Of a DNA stretch of 39,077 nt, positions 7,651-16,200 are shown piece by piece. Each line of letters opens with the position of its first letter. Position 1 is the stretch's first letter. Origin of the DNA: an uncultured Myxococcales bacterium (GTDB lineage: Bacteria; Myxococcota_A; Polyangia; Polyangiales; Polyangiaceae); contig CALFNG010000194.1 in NCBI GenBank assembly GCA_937902985.1, positions 1-39,077 on the forward strand, given 5' to 3'. A model generated the notes under the pieces. The model did not search any database. It worked only from the letters and a program-made list of their open reading frames with translations, and was not told where the DNA came from. The position numbers and the translations under genes are program-made.

Positions 7651-10600
7651 GTGGCGCCAACCGATAGAGCCCGCGGCGCTTCGCAGCTGTCGACGCGGAA
7701 TTCGGAGCCCGAATCCGTGACGGTGCCAACGGTCCATCGGATCGTGCAGTTTCCGACCGATACCGAGCGGTCGTCGGCATCTGGATTCGAGCCGGCCTGC
7801 TCCGCCTGGTGCGAGCTGGACATTCCGCGGGGCCCGCTCGACCGGGCTCGGCAGTCACAGCTCCTCGGCGCCATCTTCGCGCTACTCCACAGGTACACGC
7901 ACCAGGGCACGATTGCGTTGGACGTGCACATCGAGGGGTACGGCCTCTGCCAACTCGACGTCGAGGTCGCGGGCGACGCTCCGATCGCGGCAGTGATCGA
8001 CGCGTCCTATCGGGCGCTCGAGGACGCGGCAGCGAGCTCGGCACGAGGCGCCATCCGGCCTGCCAACGTTGCGGCCAGCTTCATGGCGTCGGCGGGGCCC
8101 GAGGGTACGGTCGACGTGACCGCATACATCGCCGCATGCCACACGAGCTACGATGTCCACTTCATTGTGGCTCAAGCGCAAGACGCCATCGTCTTCGCGC
8201 TCGCATACAACGCAAAACTCATCCTTCCGTCGTCTGCGAATCGGTTGATGGCGAGCTTTGGCGCGCTCCTCGACGGCGCGCTTCGCGATCGCACGAGCGC
8301 GGTCGAGCGGCTCCCGCTGCTAGGGCCCGAGGAACTCCGCGCGCTCACCGCCGCGCAGGACGCCGGCGCCACGGCCGATCCTCCTTCCCCGGTTCATCGC
8401 CTGTTCGAGGTATTCGCGAAGGCGCAACCACACGCCCTCGCCGCGTCGCTCCAGGGGCACAGCCTCACGTACGCGGCGCTCGACATGCGCAGCAGCCAGC
8501 TGGCCCGCCACCTGCTGGCGAACGGAGTCGAACCGGGCGTCGCCGTCGGCGTCTGCGTCCGACCTTCCGTTGACGTGCTCGTCGGGATGCTCGCGATCTG
8601 GAAGGCCAGGGGCATCTACCTTCCGCTCGATCCGACGCATCCGAAGGCGCTCGTGGAACGCATGCTCGCCGAGGCACGGCCCAGGTTCGTGCTCACGACG
8701 TCGGCGCTATCTCCCCTGACCGACGGATTTCCGCAGCTCTTCTTCGATGCGGACGCGGCCCTCCTCGAGGGCCAAGAGGTCACCGCGCCGGCGGTCGAGC
8801 CGCTCCTCGACGATCCGGCCTGTCTCTTTTTCACGTCGGGCACGACCGGGAAGGCCAAAGGGGTCCTGACCACCCAGGGCAATCTCGCTCACTATATCAA
8901 CGCCGCCGCGCGGAACTATGGCTTCTGCGTCGACGACGTCTTCGTGTCGGTCGCTCGCTACACGTTCAGTATCAGCCTGTTCGAGCTCCTTTCGCCGCTC
9001 TGCTGCGGCGGCAGCCTGCGGATTCTCGATCGAGACGAGGTGTTGACTCCCGACCGCCTCGGCGGCGCGCTGGAAGAGGTCACGGTGCTTCACGCGGGCC
9101 CTAGCCTGCTCGGCAGCCTCTTTCGGTATCTCCGTTCCCCGCAGTCGCCGCGCAACTCGCTGCCGCGGATGCGTCACGCGTCGTCCGGAGGCGACATGGT
9201 GCCTCCTGCCGTCATGGAGGAGATGAAGCGAGTCTTCCCGAACGCGGAGCTCTTCGTCATCTACGGGTGCACCGAAGTAAGTTGCATGGGGACGACGTTC
9301 CCCGTGGCTCGCCAGACGACCGTGGCCCGAACGCTCGTCGGCAGGCCGTTTCCGGACGTTACCGTCCAGGTGCTGGATGCGAATCGCACGCTCGTCCCGT
9401 TCGGAGTGGTCGGTGAGATCTGCATCGCCGGCAAAGGCGTCGCGCGCGGTTACCTCGACCGGCCGGAGCTGACGGCGCAGAGGTTCTGGCACCGTGACGG
9501 TCGTCGCTTCTACCAGACCGGCGACGTGGGACGCCTCCACGCCGACGGCAACCTCGAGATACTCGGCCGTCGCGATTTCCAAGTCCAGCTTCGCGGAATT
9601 CGCATCGAGCTCGCGGGCATCGAGAAAACGGTGCTCGAGCTCGGTCTCGCCGCGCAGTGCATGGTGGTGGCCAGGACGTTCGACGAGGGAGACCTGCGGC
9701 TCGTGGCCTTCGTCGTGAAGCCGAGCGACGCACGCCTCTCGCCCTTCCGGCGTGCGCTCGCGTCGCAGCTACCGGACTACATGGTCCCGAACCACCTGGT
9801 GGTCCTCGAGGCGTTCCCCCTCACGGTGAATGGAAAAATCGATCGAAACCAGCTGAAGGAGATGCCTCTCGCTCCGCTTCTCGCGAGCGAGATTGGAGCC
9901 CGACCAGCGAACGAGCGCGAAGAGACGATCGCCGGCGTCTTCGCGCAGGTGCTCGGCGTCCGCGAGGTGGGCGTCGAGGACGGTTTCTTCGACCTGGGCG
10001 GCGACTCGCTGCGCGGCGTGGTCGCGCTCGAAGAAATCGAGCGGGCCATCGGAGTCGCGATTCCACCGCATGTCCTCTTCGAAAAGGGAACGGCGCGCGC
10101 GCTCGCGGAGCACGCCGCGAGCGAAGGGGTGCGTGAGCCGAGGCCGATCTTGCTTGGCGCGACGGCGTCGGGGCCGCCCCTTTTCATGCTGTCGGGGGTC
10201 CACATCTATCGGGATCTCGCCCGACGGCTCGATGGGCGATATGCTTCGTATGGGGTCTTCGCCAGCCGCGAGGTCGAGTCGTTCGATGCCGCGAACGCGC
10301 GCCACTCGGTCGAGGATCTCGCGCGAGACTACGTACAGATCATCAGGAGACAACAGCCGTCGGGCCCCTATCGGCTACTCGGATTCTCCTTCGCCGGCAT
10401 CGTGGCATACGAAGTCGCGCAGCAGCTTCGCGCCGCGGGCGACGAAGTCCGTTTCCTGGCGATGCTGGACGCAGCCCTTCCCGAGTGGACTCTGGGCTGG
10501 CGGTTCAGGCTCTCGCAGCTGGGTCGGGTCATCTCCGCGTCGCCGCGCGACGTCACGTCGTTCGTCGTCCGGCGGCTCCGCGAGGGGCGCAAGTCGGGTC

Positions 10601-10923
10601 AGGAAGAATTCGGGCGGTATCGCCTCGACGAAACGCTGGGGCCGCTCGAGGAGCGGAGAGACGCGGTCAACCGCGAGGCCGCCGCGCACTACATGGCACG
10701 AATCCGTCCGCTCCCCGGCAACGTGCTCCTGGTCGTCTCGGGCGATCGGCTGCGGAACGATCCGCTCAAGAGCCCGAGCTACGGGTGGGGTTCGTACCTG
10801 CCGCAGCTCGACATCCATACCGTCGAGGCCGACCACTTTCGCATGATGAGCGACGATCCGTACGTGACCGAGGTGGCCCGGGCTCTGGCGAATGGAATGG
10901 ATGAGGCCAAGACGCCGGCCTGA
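7651..10923 (+). CDS. NRPS-like protein: truncated C lobe - A - T - thioesterase
   Basis: 1090 residues. Residues about 70-220 resemble only the C-terminal lobe of a condensation domain (LLGAIFALLHRYTHQG ... ERLPLLGPEEL); no HHxxxDG is present, so no peptide bond can be formed here. The adenylation domain (about 235-750) has TSGTTGKAKG at 393, the A8 region GRRDFQVQLRG, and the A10 Lys in VNGKIDR. In A4 the usual FDxS reads FSIS, so the Asp that holds the substrate amino group is Ser440; A5 reads YGCTE. The carrier has GGDSL with Ser786. The thioesterase triad is visible: GFSFAG (Ser913), Asp940 and His1062. By the standard alignment I read the code S-I-F-H-S-G-I-C-M-K. A substrate without an alpha-amino group (hydroxy, keto or aryl acid) is inferred. 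The nearby halogenase-like and HPPD genes suggest an aromatic product. Confidence 0.85.
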   Translation: MAPTDRARGASQLSTRNSEPESVTVPTVHRIVQFPTDTERSSASGFEPACSAWCELDIPRGPLDRARQSQLLGAIFALLHRYTHQGTIALDVHIEGYGLCQLDVEVAGDAPIAAVIDASYRALEDAAASSARGAIRPANVAASFMASAGPEGTVDVTAYIAACHTSYDVHFIVAQAQDAIVFALAYNAKLILPSSANRLMASFGALLDGALRDRTSAVERLPLLGPEELRALTAAQDAGATADPPSPVHRLFEVFAKAQPHALAASLQGHSLTYAALDMRSSQLARHLLANGVEPGVAVGVCVRPSVDVLVGMLAIWKARGIYLPLDPTHPKALVERMLAEARPRFVLTTSALSPLTDGFPQLFFDADAALLEGQEVTAPAVEPLLDDPACLFFTSGTTGKAKGVLTTQGNLAHYINAAARNYGFCVDDVFVSVARYTFSISLFELLSPLCCGGSLRILDRDEVLTPDRLGGALEEVTVLHAGPSLLGSLFRYLRSPQSPRNSLPRMRHASSGGDMVPPAVMEEMKRVFPNAELFVIYGCTEVSCMGTTFPVARQTTVARTLVGRPFPDVTVQVLDANRTLVPFGVVGEICIAGKGVARGYLDRPELTAQRFWHRDGRRFYQTGDVGRLHADGNLEILGRRDFQVQLRGIRIELAGIEKTVLELGLAAQCMVVARTFDEGDLRLVAFVVKPSDARLSPFRRALASQLPDYMVPNHLVVLEAFPLTVNGKIDRNQLKEMPLAPLLASEIGARPANEREETIAGVFAQVLGVREVGVEDGFFDLGGDSLRGVVALEEIERAIGVAIPPHVLFEKGTARALAEHAASEGVREPRPILLGATASGPPLFMLSGVHIYRDLARRLDGRYASYGVFASREVESFDAANARHSVEDLARDYVQIIRRQQPSGPYRLLGFSFAGIVAYEVAQQLRAAGDEVRFLAMLDAALPEWTLGWRFRLSQLGRVISASPRDVTSFVVRRLREGRKSGQEEFGRYRLDETLGPLEERRDAVNREAAAHYMARIRPLPGNVLLVVSGDRLRNDPLKSPSYGWGSYLPQLDIHTVEADHFRMMSDDPYVTEVARALANGMDEAKTPA

Positions 10924-10943
10924 CGCGTCTCCACGCCAGGCGC

Positions 10944-12098
10944 TTACAGGCGGCCTTCGATCTGCTGCTGGCGCTCGATGCTCTCGAAGAGCGCGCGAAA
11001 GTTTCCGCCCCCGAAGCCGTCGTCGCCCTTGCGCTGGAGGAGCTCGATGAAGAGCGGTCCAGCCTGCGGATCGTTGAAGAGAGACGCGGCGTCCTTCATG
11101 AAGATCTGCAGCATGTAGCTGCGGTCCTTCTGACCGTCGACGAGGATCTCGAGCCGGCGCAGCTGCTCGACGTCTTCTTCGACCTCGTTCACGCCGAGCT
11201 CGTTCAGGCGCGCGGGAAGGAGATCGTAGTATCTGCCCGGAGTCGGCATGAACTGCACGCCGCGAGCGCGCAGACCCTCGACGGCGGTCACGAGATTGGA
11301 TACGGCGAGCGCCACGTGTTGCACGCCCGCGCCGCCGTGATCGAGGTAGAAGAGGTAGATCTGCGATGCCTTGAAGAAGGGCTGCGCGGGCTCGTTGTTC
11401 GCGAACTTCAAGCCCGAATGCGGGTCCCACATCACAATCGACTTGAGGCCCGAGCCGCCGACCTGTCCCTTTTTCACGTCCTGCGTGTGAAATTCGATCT
11501 CCCAGAAGCGCTCGAAACCCATCACCTGCTCCATCCACGCGAGCGCGGGCTGGAGCGTGAGGAAGTTCGTCGTGATGTGATCGACGTGGGAGACACCGAA
11601 GCGGTTGGTCCCTCCGCGTGGGGAGTCGAGTCTCGCCATATTGGGCATGATCGGCGTGCGACCCTCGTGCTGCACGAAGCGAAAGAGCGTGTCGCCCAGG
11701 GCGGTCGCGATGTCGAACCAGGTCACCACGCCGCCTTCGACGTTCCGTCGTTCGATGCCCGTCAGCGGCGTGGCCCCACGCTCGGTCAGGAGGGTGAACG
11801 CTTTCTCGGCGTCGCCGACGTCGAACACGATGCGTCCAACGCCCTCCGGATGGTGCGCGAGCCACTGGAAGCTCTCGCCTTTCGAGCCGAGCGGTTCGAT
11901 GAGCATGAAGCGCACCCCGTCCGCTTCGACGGCGCTGGCCCGCGCGCGATGCTCGACCTCGAAGTCCGGGGTCGAAACCGCGACCTCGGTGAAGTCCAGT
12001 TTGTTCAGGTAGTGCTCGAGACTACGCTCGAGGTCGCGCACGAAAATGTGGATCGACGCAATACGATGAATGCCCAGCGATTCTTTTCGGGAGCTCAT
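10944..12098 (-). CDS. hpd: 4-hydroxyphenylpyruvate dioxygenase family protein
   Basis: 384 residues from the ATG at 12098, which has a GGTGA-like ribosome site; a TTG at 12104 is the alternative. Two vicinal-oxygen-chelate modules form the enzyme. The iron ligands are His174 (SHVDHITTN), His261 (GVQHVALAV) and Glu352 (PLFIELLQRKG). The C-terminus has the HPPD signature KGDDGFGGGNFRALFESIERQQ-like helix. HPPD converts 4-hydroxyphenylpyruvate to homogentisate in tyrosine breakdown. The close relative hydroxymandelate synthase makes the hydroxyphenylglycine precursor used by NRPSs and cannot be excluded by eye. The gene is convergent with the A-T-TE NRPS, with only 20 bp between stops, so it is not co-transcribed with it. 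Confidence 0.88.
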   Translation of the reverse strand: MSSRKESLGIHRIASIHIFVRDLERSLEHYLNKLDFTEVAVSTPDFEVEHRARASAVEADGVRFMLIEPLGSKGESFQWLAHHPEGVGRIVFDVGDAEKAFTLLTERGATPLTGIERRNVEGGVVTWFDIATALGDTLFRFVQHEGRTPIMPNMARLDSPRGGTNRFGVSHVDHITTNFLTLQPALAWMEQVMGFERFWEIEFHTQDVKKGQVGGSGLKSIVMWDPHSGLKFANNEPAQPFFKASQIYLFYLDHGGAGVQHVALAVSNLVTAVEGLRARGVQFMPTPGRYYDLLPARLNELGVNEVEEDVEQLRRLEILVDGQKDRSYMLQIFMKDAASLFNDPQAGPLFIELLQRKGDDGFGGGNFRALFESIERQQQIEGRL

Positions 12099-12192
12099 CC
12101 TCAATCACCGGTCAAGCTCGCCTCAGAATAGCCGAGCGCCGCTCCAGGAAACAGCGGCGCGCCCTCGTCCGTAGCCGTGCCGAGGAGCGCGC

Positions 12193-12294
12193 TTATGGAC
12201 AGTCGAGCTCGTCACCGATTGCGATCATGGGGCGGTCTCGCATGAGCCCGCCTCGAGAGAACGGCGTGCCGACGGGAAATTTCTCGCGCCGCAT
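12193..12294 (-). other. Short ORF of 33 codons in the hpd / VOC divergent region
   Basis: An ATG at 12294 opens a 33-codon frame ending in PMIAIGDELDCP. Unlike the Arg-rich shadow frames nearby, its composition is protein-like, but I see no ribosome site and no family match. It may be the end of a decayed gene. The 280-bp region also holds an inverted repeat, GGGTGAC at 12325-12331 and GTCACCC at 12355-12361, upstream of the PhnB-like gene, which could be an operator. Confidence 0.25.
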
Positions 12295-12378
12295 GTAGAA
12301 GTCGGCTCGCGTGCTCCGACTCCTGGGTGACGTCGCGCTTTTGGCGTACGCAAAGTCACCCTCCCTGGAGATCTCCCC

Positions 12379-12849
12379 ATGCCCGACATCACCACCTTTC
12401 TCACCTATGACACCCAGGCCGAAGAGGCCGTACAGCTCTACGTCTCGACCTTCGAGGACGCGAAGATCACGAACACGAGTCGCTCCGGCGACGGCGGCCC
12501 CAAGGCCTCCGTCTTCTCGCTGACTTTCGAGCTCTTGGGTAAGACTTTCATCGCGCTCAACGGCGGTCCGACCTTCAAGTTCGCGCAGGGAGTCTCGCTC
12601 TTCGTGGCTTGCGACACCCAGGCCGAGATCGACCGCTACTGGACCAAGCTGACGGAGAACGGCGGCAAAGAAGTGCAGTGCGGCTGGCTCGTCGACAAGT
12701 TCGGCCTCTCCTGGCAGATCGTCCCCCGCGTCCTCGGAAGCATGATCGGCGACAAGGATGCGGTTAAGGCGGGTCGCGCGATGAAGGCGATGATGCAGAT
12801 GAAGAAGCTCGACATCGCCGCTTTGAAGCGGGCCCACGAAGGCGGCTGA
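12379..12849 (+). CDS. PhnB-like VOC superfamily protein
   Basis: A 156-residue protein of the PhnB / 3-demethylubiquinone-9 3-methyltransferase-like group (PF06983), a small glyoxalase-fold family. Typical features are the start ITTFLTYDTQAEEAVQLYVSTF, then FELLGKTFIALNGGP and the end segment GWLVDKFGLSWQIVPRVLG. The last third (KAGRAMKAMMQMKKLDIAALK) is the usual helical tail. A GGAG ribosome site lies about 9 nt before the ATG. Members are mostly of unknown function; despite the family name they lack a SAM-binding site. The next small gene starts 3 bp after the stop, suggesting an operon. Confidence 0.85.
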   Translation: MPDITTFLTYDTQAEEAVQLYVSTFEDAKITNTSRSGDGGPKASVFSLTFELLGKTFIALNGGPTFKFAQGVSLFVACDTQAEIDRYWTKLTENGGKEVQCGWLVDKFGLSWQIVPRVLGSMIGDKDAVKAGRAMKAMMQMKKLDIAALKRAHEGG

Positions 12850-12852
12850 TCC

Positions 12853-13215
12853 ATGGGCGAAGGCCGCCGACCCAGCGCGGAGGTACGTGACTTCGTCGAG
12901 CGAGACGGCTACCGCGTCTGCCGATACACCCGGACGTACTCGAACGTCGCCGTGAACCCGCTGCCTCCCATCGCCACGAGCCCGGAGACCGGATACCCCG
13001 GCGGCGGATTCGAGACCTCCTTCGCGAACTCGGCCTGGCGCGTCTCCCAGATCGAGACGTGGGCCAGCACCCGAGACCCCCGACCCGCGCGCGAGGCGAA
13101 CGCGGCCGCGAGATCGTCGCGTGTTCCCCCGCCAATCGGCCCCAGGAGTTGCGAGCGGACCGGATTCGCGGCCGACGTGGGCGTCAGCCGCGCACCACCC
13201 GCAACTACCGCGTGA
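12853..13215 (+). CDS. Hypothetical protein, 120 aa, coupled to the PhnB-like gene
   Basis: The frame shows consistently G/C third positions through its whole length, unlike the other five frames here, so it is probably real. The N-terminal half is protein-like (VRDFVERDGYRVCRYTRTYSN and GGGFETSFANSAWRVSQIE) while the last third is Arg/Pro/Ala-rich. I recognise no family. It starts 3 bp after the PhnB-like stop and its last 11 bp overlap the end of the opposite-strand Cys-rich lipoprotein gene (stop at 13205). Confidence 0.5.
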   Translation: MGEGRRPSAEVRDFVERDGYRVCRYTRTYSNVAVNPLPPIATSPETGYPGGGFETSFANSAWRVSQIETWASTRDPRPAREANAAARSSRVPPPIGPRSCERTGFAADVGVSRAPPATTA

Positions 13216-16200
13216 CGCTGTTGCCGCAGACGCCGGGTTTACCGCCGCCACCGCAGGTCTCCGGGGAGACGCACGCGCCGCACTGGATCAAGTTGCCGCA
13301 CCCATCGCCCGCGGGCCCGCAGTTGATGCCCTGCGTCTGACAGCTGACCGGAACGCATGCGCCCGGGGGCGTGCCGCACTGGCCGGCGACTCCGCCGCCG
13401 CCGCACGTCTGGCCCGAAGGGCAGTTGCCGCACTGGATCAGGTTTCCGCACCCGTCGCCGGTCGGTCCGCAGCTGATGTTCTGCTGGGCGCACGTCACCG
13501 GAGCGCACGAGCCGGAGTCGGGCGCGCCGCAATGGCCGGGGACACCGCCGCCGCCGCACGCCTGGCCGCTCGGGCACGTACCGCAGTTGACCTGGTTGCC
13601 GCACCCGTCGCCGGTCGGACCGCAGCTGATGTTCTGCTGCGCGCACGTCAGCGGCGCACAGGAGGAGGCATCGGGGTAGCCACACTGGCTCGGGACGCCG
13701 CCGCCACCGCAGGTCGCCGGGGGCGTGCACGAGCCGCAGTCGACCTGGTTTCCGCACCCGTCGCCAGCCGGACCGCAGGCGACGTTCTGCGCGGCGCACG
13801 TGAGCGGCTTGCACGAACCGGCGTCGGGTCGGCCGCACTGGCCGGGCACGCCGCCACCGCCGCACGTCGCCGGGGCGGTGCACGTGCCGCACGAAAGGAG
13901 GTTGCCGCAACCGTCGCCCGCGGGTCCGCAGGTGATCGACTGGGCGGCGCACGACGTGGGGGCGCACGACGCGGCGTCGGGATATCCACATTGACCGGAC
14001 ACTCCGCCGCCGCCGCAGGTCTGCGGCGAGACGCAGGATCCGCAGTTGATCTGGTTGCCGCAGCCGTCACCCGCAGGCCCGCACGAGATGCCCTGCGAGG
14101 CGCACGTCTGCGCCTGACACCCGCCGCCGTCGGGGTAACCGCAGTGCCCGAAGACGCCGCCGCCGCCGCAAGTCTGCGGCGAGACGCACGTCCCGCAGTT
14201 GAGTTGATTGCCGCATCCGTCGCCGGCCGGCCCGCATGCGATGCCCTCTGAGACGCAAGTCTGCGGCGCGCAGCTCCCGCCGTCGGGATACCCGCACTGG
14301 CCCGCGACACCGCCGCCGCCGCAGGTCTGCGGCGAGACGCAGTTCCCGCAGCTGAGCTGCCCGCCGCAGCCGTCGCCCGCGGGCCCGCAGCTGATGTTCT
14401 GCTGCCCGCAGGTGAGCGCGGTGCACGAAGGCGGGGTCACGCACGAAGTCAGGTCGAACAGCATGAACTCGAGGAGTTTTTCCTGGGGCGTCATCGCGCC
14501 CGCCGTGCACTCCTTCGGGAAGGTCTTTCCCTTCGATTGGTTGTTCGAGGCGTCCTCGACGTGGAAGTCGCTGAAGACGACGCGCCCGCAAGTCCCCGCG
14601 CTGCCGCCGGCGGTGAAGGGCGTGTCGAACGTGTAGTGGATGTCCATGTGCGCCAGGCCGTTGTCCGGCGGGTTGGTCGTGTACATCCACTCCTGCGCCG
14701 GCGCGGTGGCACTGGTGAAGTCGTTGCGGATGACGTCGACGGGAATCTGCCCGTACGTCCCGCCGTACACGACCGGCTGATGGATCCAGTTGGCGAGCGC
14801 CTGCCCGCGCGGGAACGTCGCCTGAGCGTCGATGTTTCCGGTGAACGGGCCTTGCCACGAGCCCTTGTTCAACGCCCAGCTCGCGCTGGCCTCGAAGCCC
14901 GTCGTGGCGGTGCCGTTCGTGTTGAGCAAGGTGTAGTTGAAGTGCGTCGCGAAGACGCGCCCGCCGTCGTTCGCGAAGTTGAGCAGGTTGCCCAGCGTAT
15001 TGGGGAACCCCCGGTTCGACGTATAAGCAGCTTCACCGCCCTGGCACGGGAAGAGGATGACGTCGTACGAGTTCATCACCGACGAGCTCTCGGTGAGCGC
15101 CGACTCCTTGGGCGTCGCGTTGTCCACGACGGCGCCGCCCGCGTAGTTGCTGCCCTGATAGAGGTGCACGCGCCCCGCGGCCGTGGGCACCCCCTTCGCG
15201 ATGGCAGGGTCGACGAACTCCGCGTCGGCGATGCCCATCTTGCGCAGCACGCACTCCATCGTGTCGACGTTGCCCGTGTCGACGGCGAACTGCGGGATGT
15301 GGCCCTGAAGGTGCGTGCTCGGCAGCGTCAAGTTCGCCACGAGCTTGTTCGATGTGCACGGCGTGATCGACTCGGTAAACGCGCGCTGCCACTTGCCCAG
15401 CTGGACGACGAGCGTGAGGCTCGAGTTGCTCGGCACGTTCAGCGTGAAGCTGCCGTCGATGCTTGTGTAGGCCGAGACGTACGCCGGCGGGGCGGTGCAA
15501 CCGCAGATCGCCGGGTTGACTCCCGTTTGCGGCGTCTGTACGGCGCCGATGGGAACGTAGACGAGCGCGTTGTAGACGGGCAGGCTGTTGCCCGGGTCGA
15601 AGACGAAGCCGTTCACGCTGGTCGTCGCCCCGCCGTCGCACACCGACACGCTGGACGGCCCGCACCGATCGTAGCCGCCGCCGCCGCAGTACTGCGGCGA
15701 GGTGCAGGCGCCGCAGTTGATCAAGTTGCCGCAACCATCGCCTGCAGCGCCGCAGGTGTAGTTGAGCTGCGCGCACGTCTTGGGAGTGCACGCGACGCCG
15801 CCGTCGGGCGTGAGACCGTTGTTGCCGCCGCACTGGTCGTAGCCGGCGCCGCCGCAGTATTCGGGGTTGGTGCACGCGCCGCAATTGAGGAGCCCGCCGC
15901 ACCCGTCGGCCGCCTGACCGCAGTTGTAGCCGAGGGCCACGCACGTCGTGGGCGTGCAGGAGACGCCGCCGTCGGGCGTGAGGCCGTTGTTGCCGCCGCA
16001 CTGGTTGAAGCCACCGCCGCCGCAGTACTGCGGGTTGGCGCAAGAGCCGCAGCTGAGCGAACCGCCGCAGCCGTCGCCGGTGATGCCACAGGTGAAGCCG
16101 AGCATCGCGCACGTCTTGGGCGTGCAGGCGACGCTGCCGTCGGGGGTGAGGCCGTTGTTGCCGCCGCACTTGCTGTAGCCGCCGCCGCCGCAGTATCCCG

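Noticed and set aside
12193-13251. A 352-codon minus-strand frame across the PhnB-like gene
   Set aside because: Its composition is that of a shadow frame, and the plus strand has a recognised family member there; only the last 33 codons look protein-like and are listed separately.
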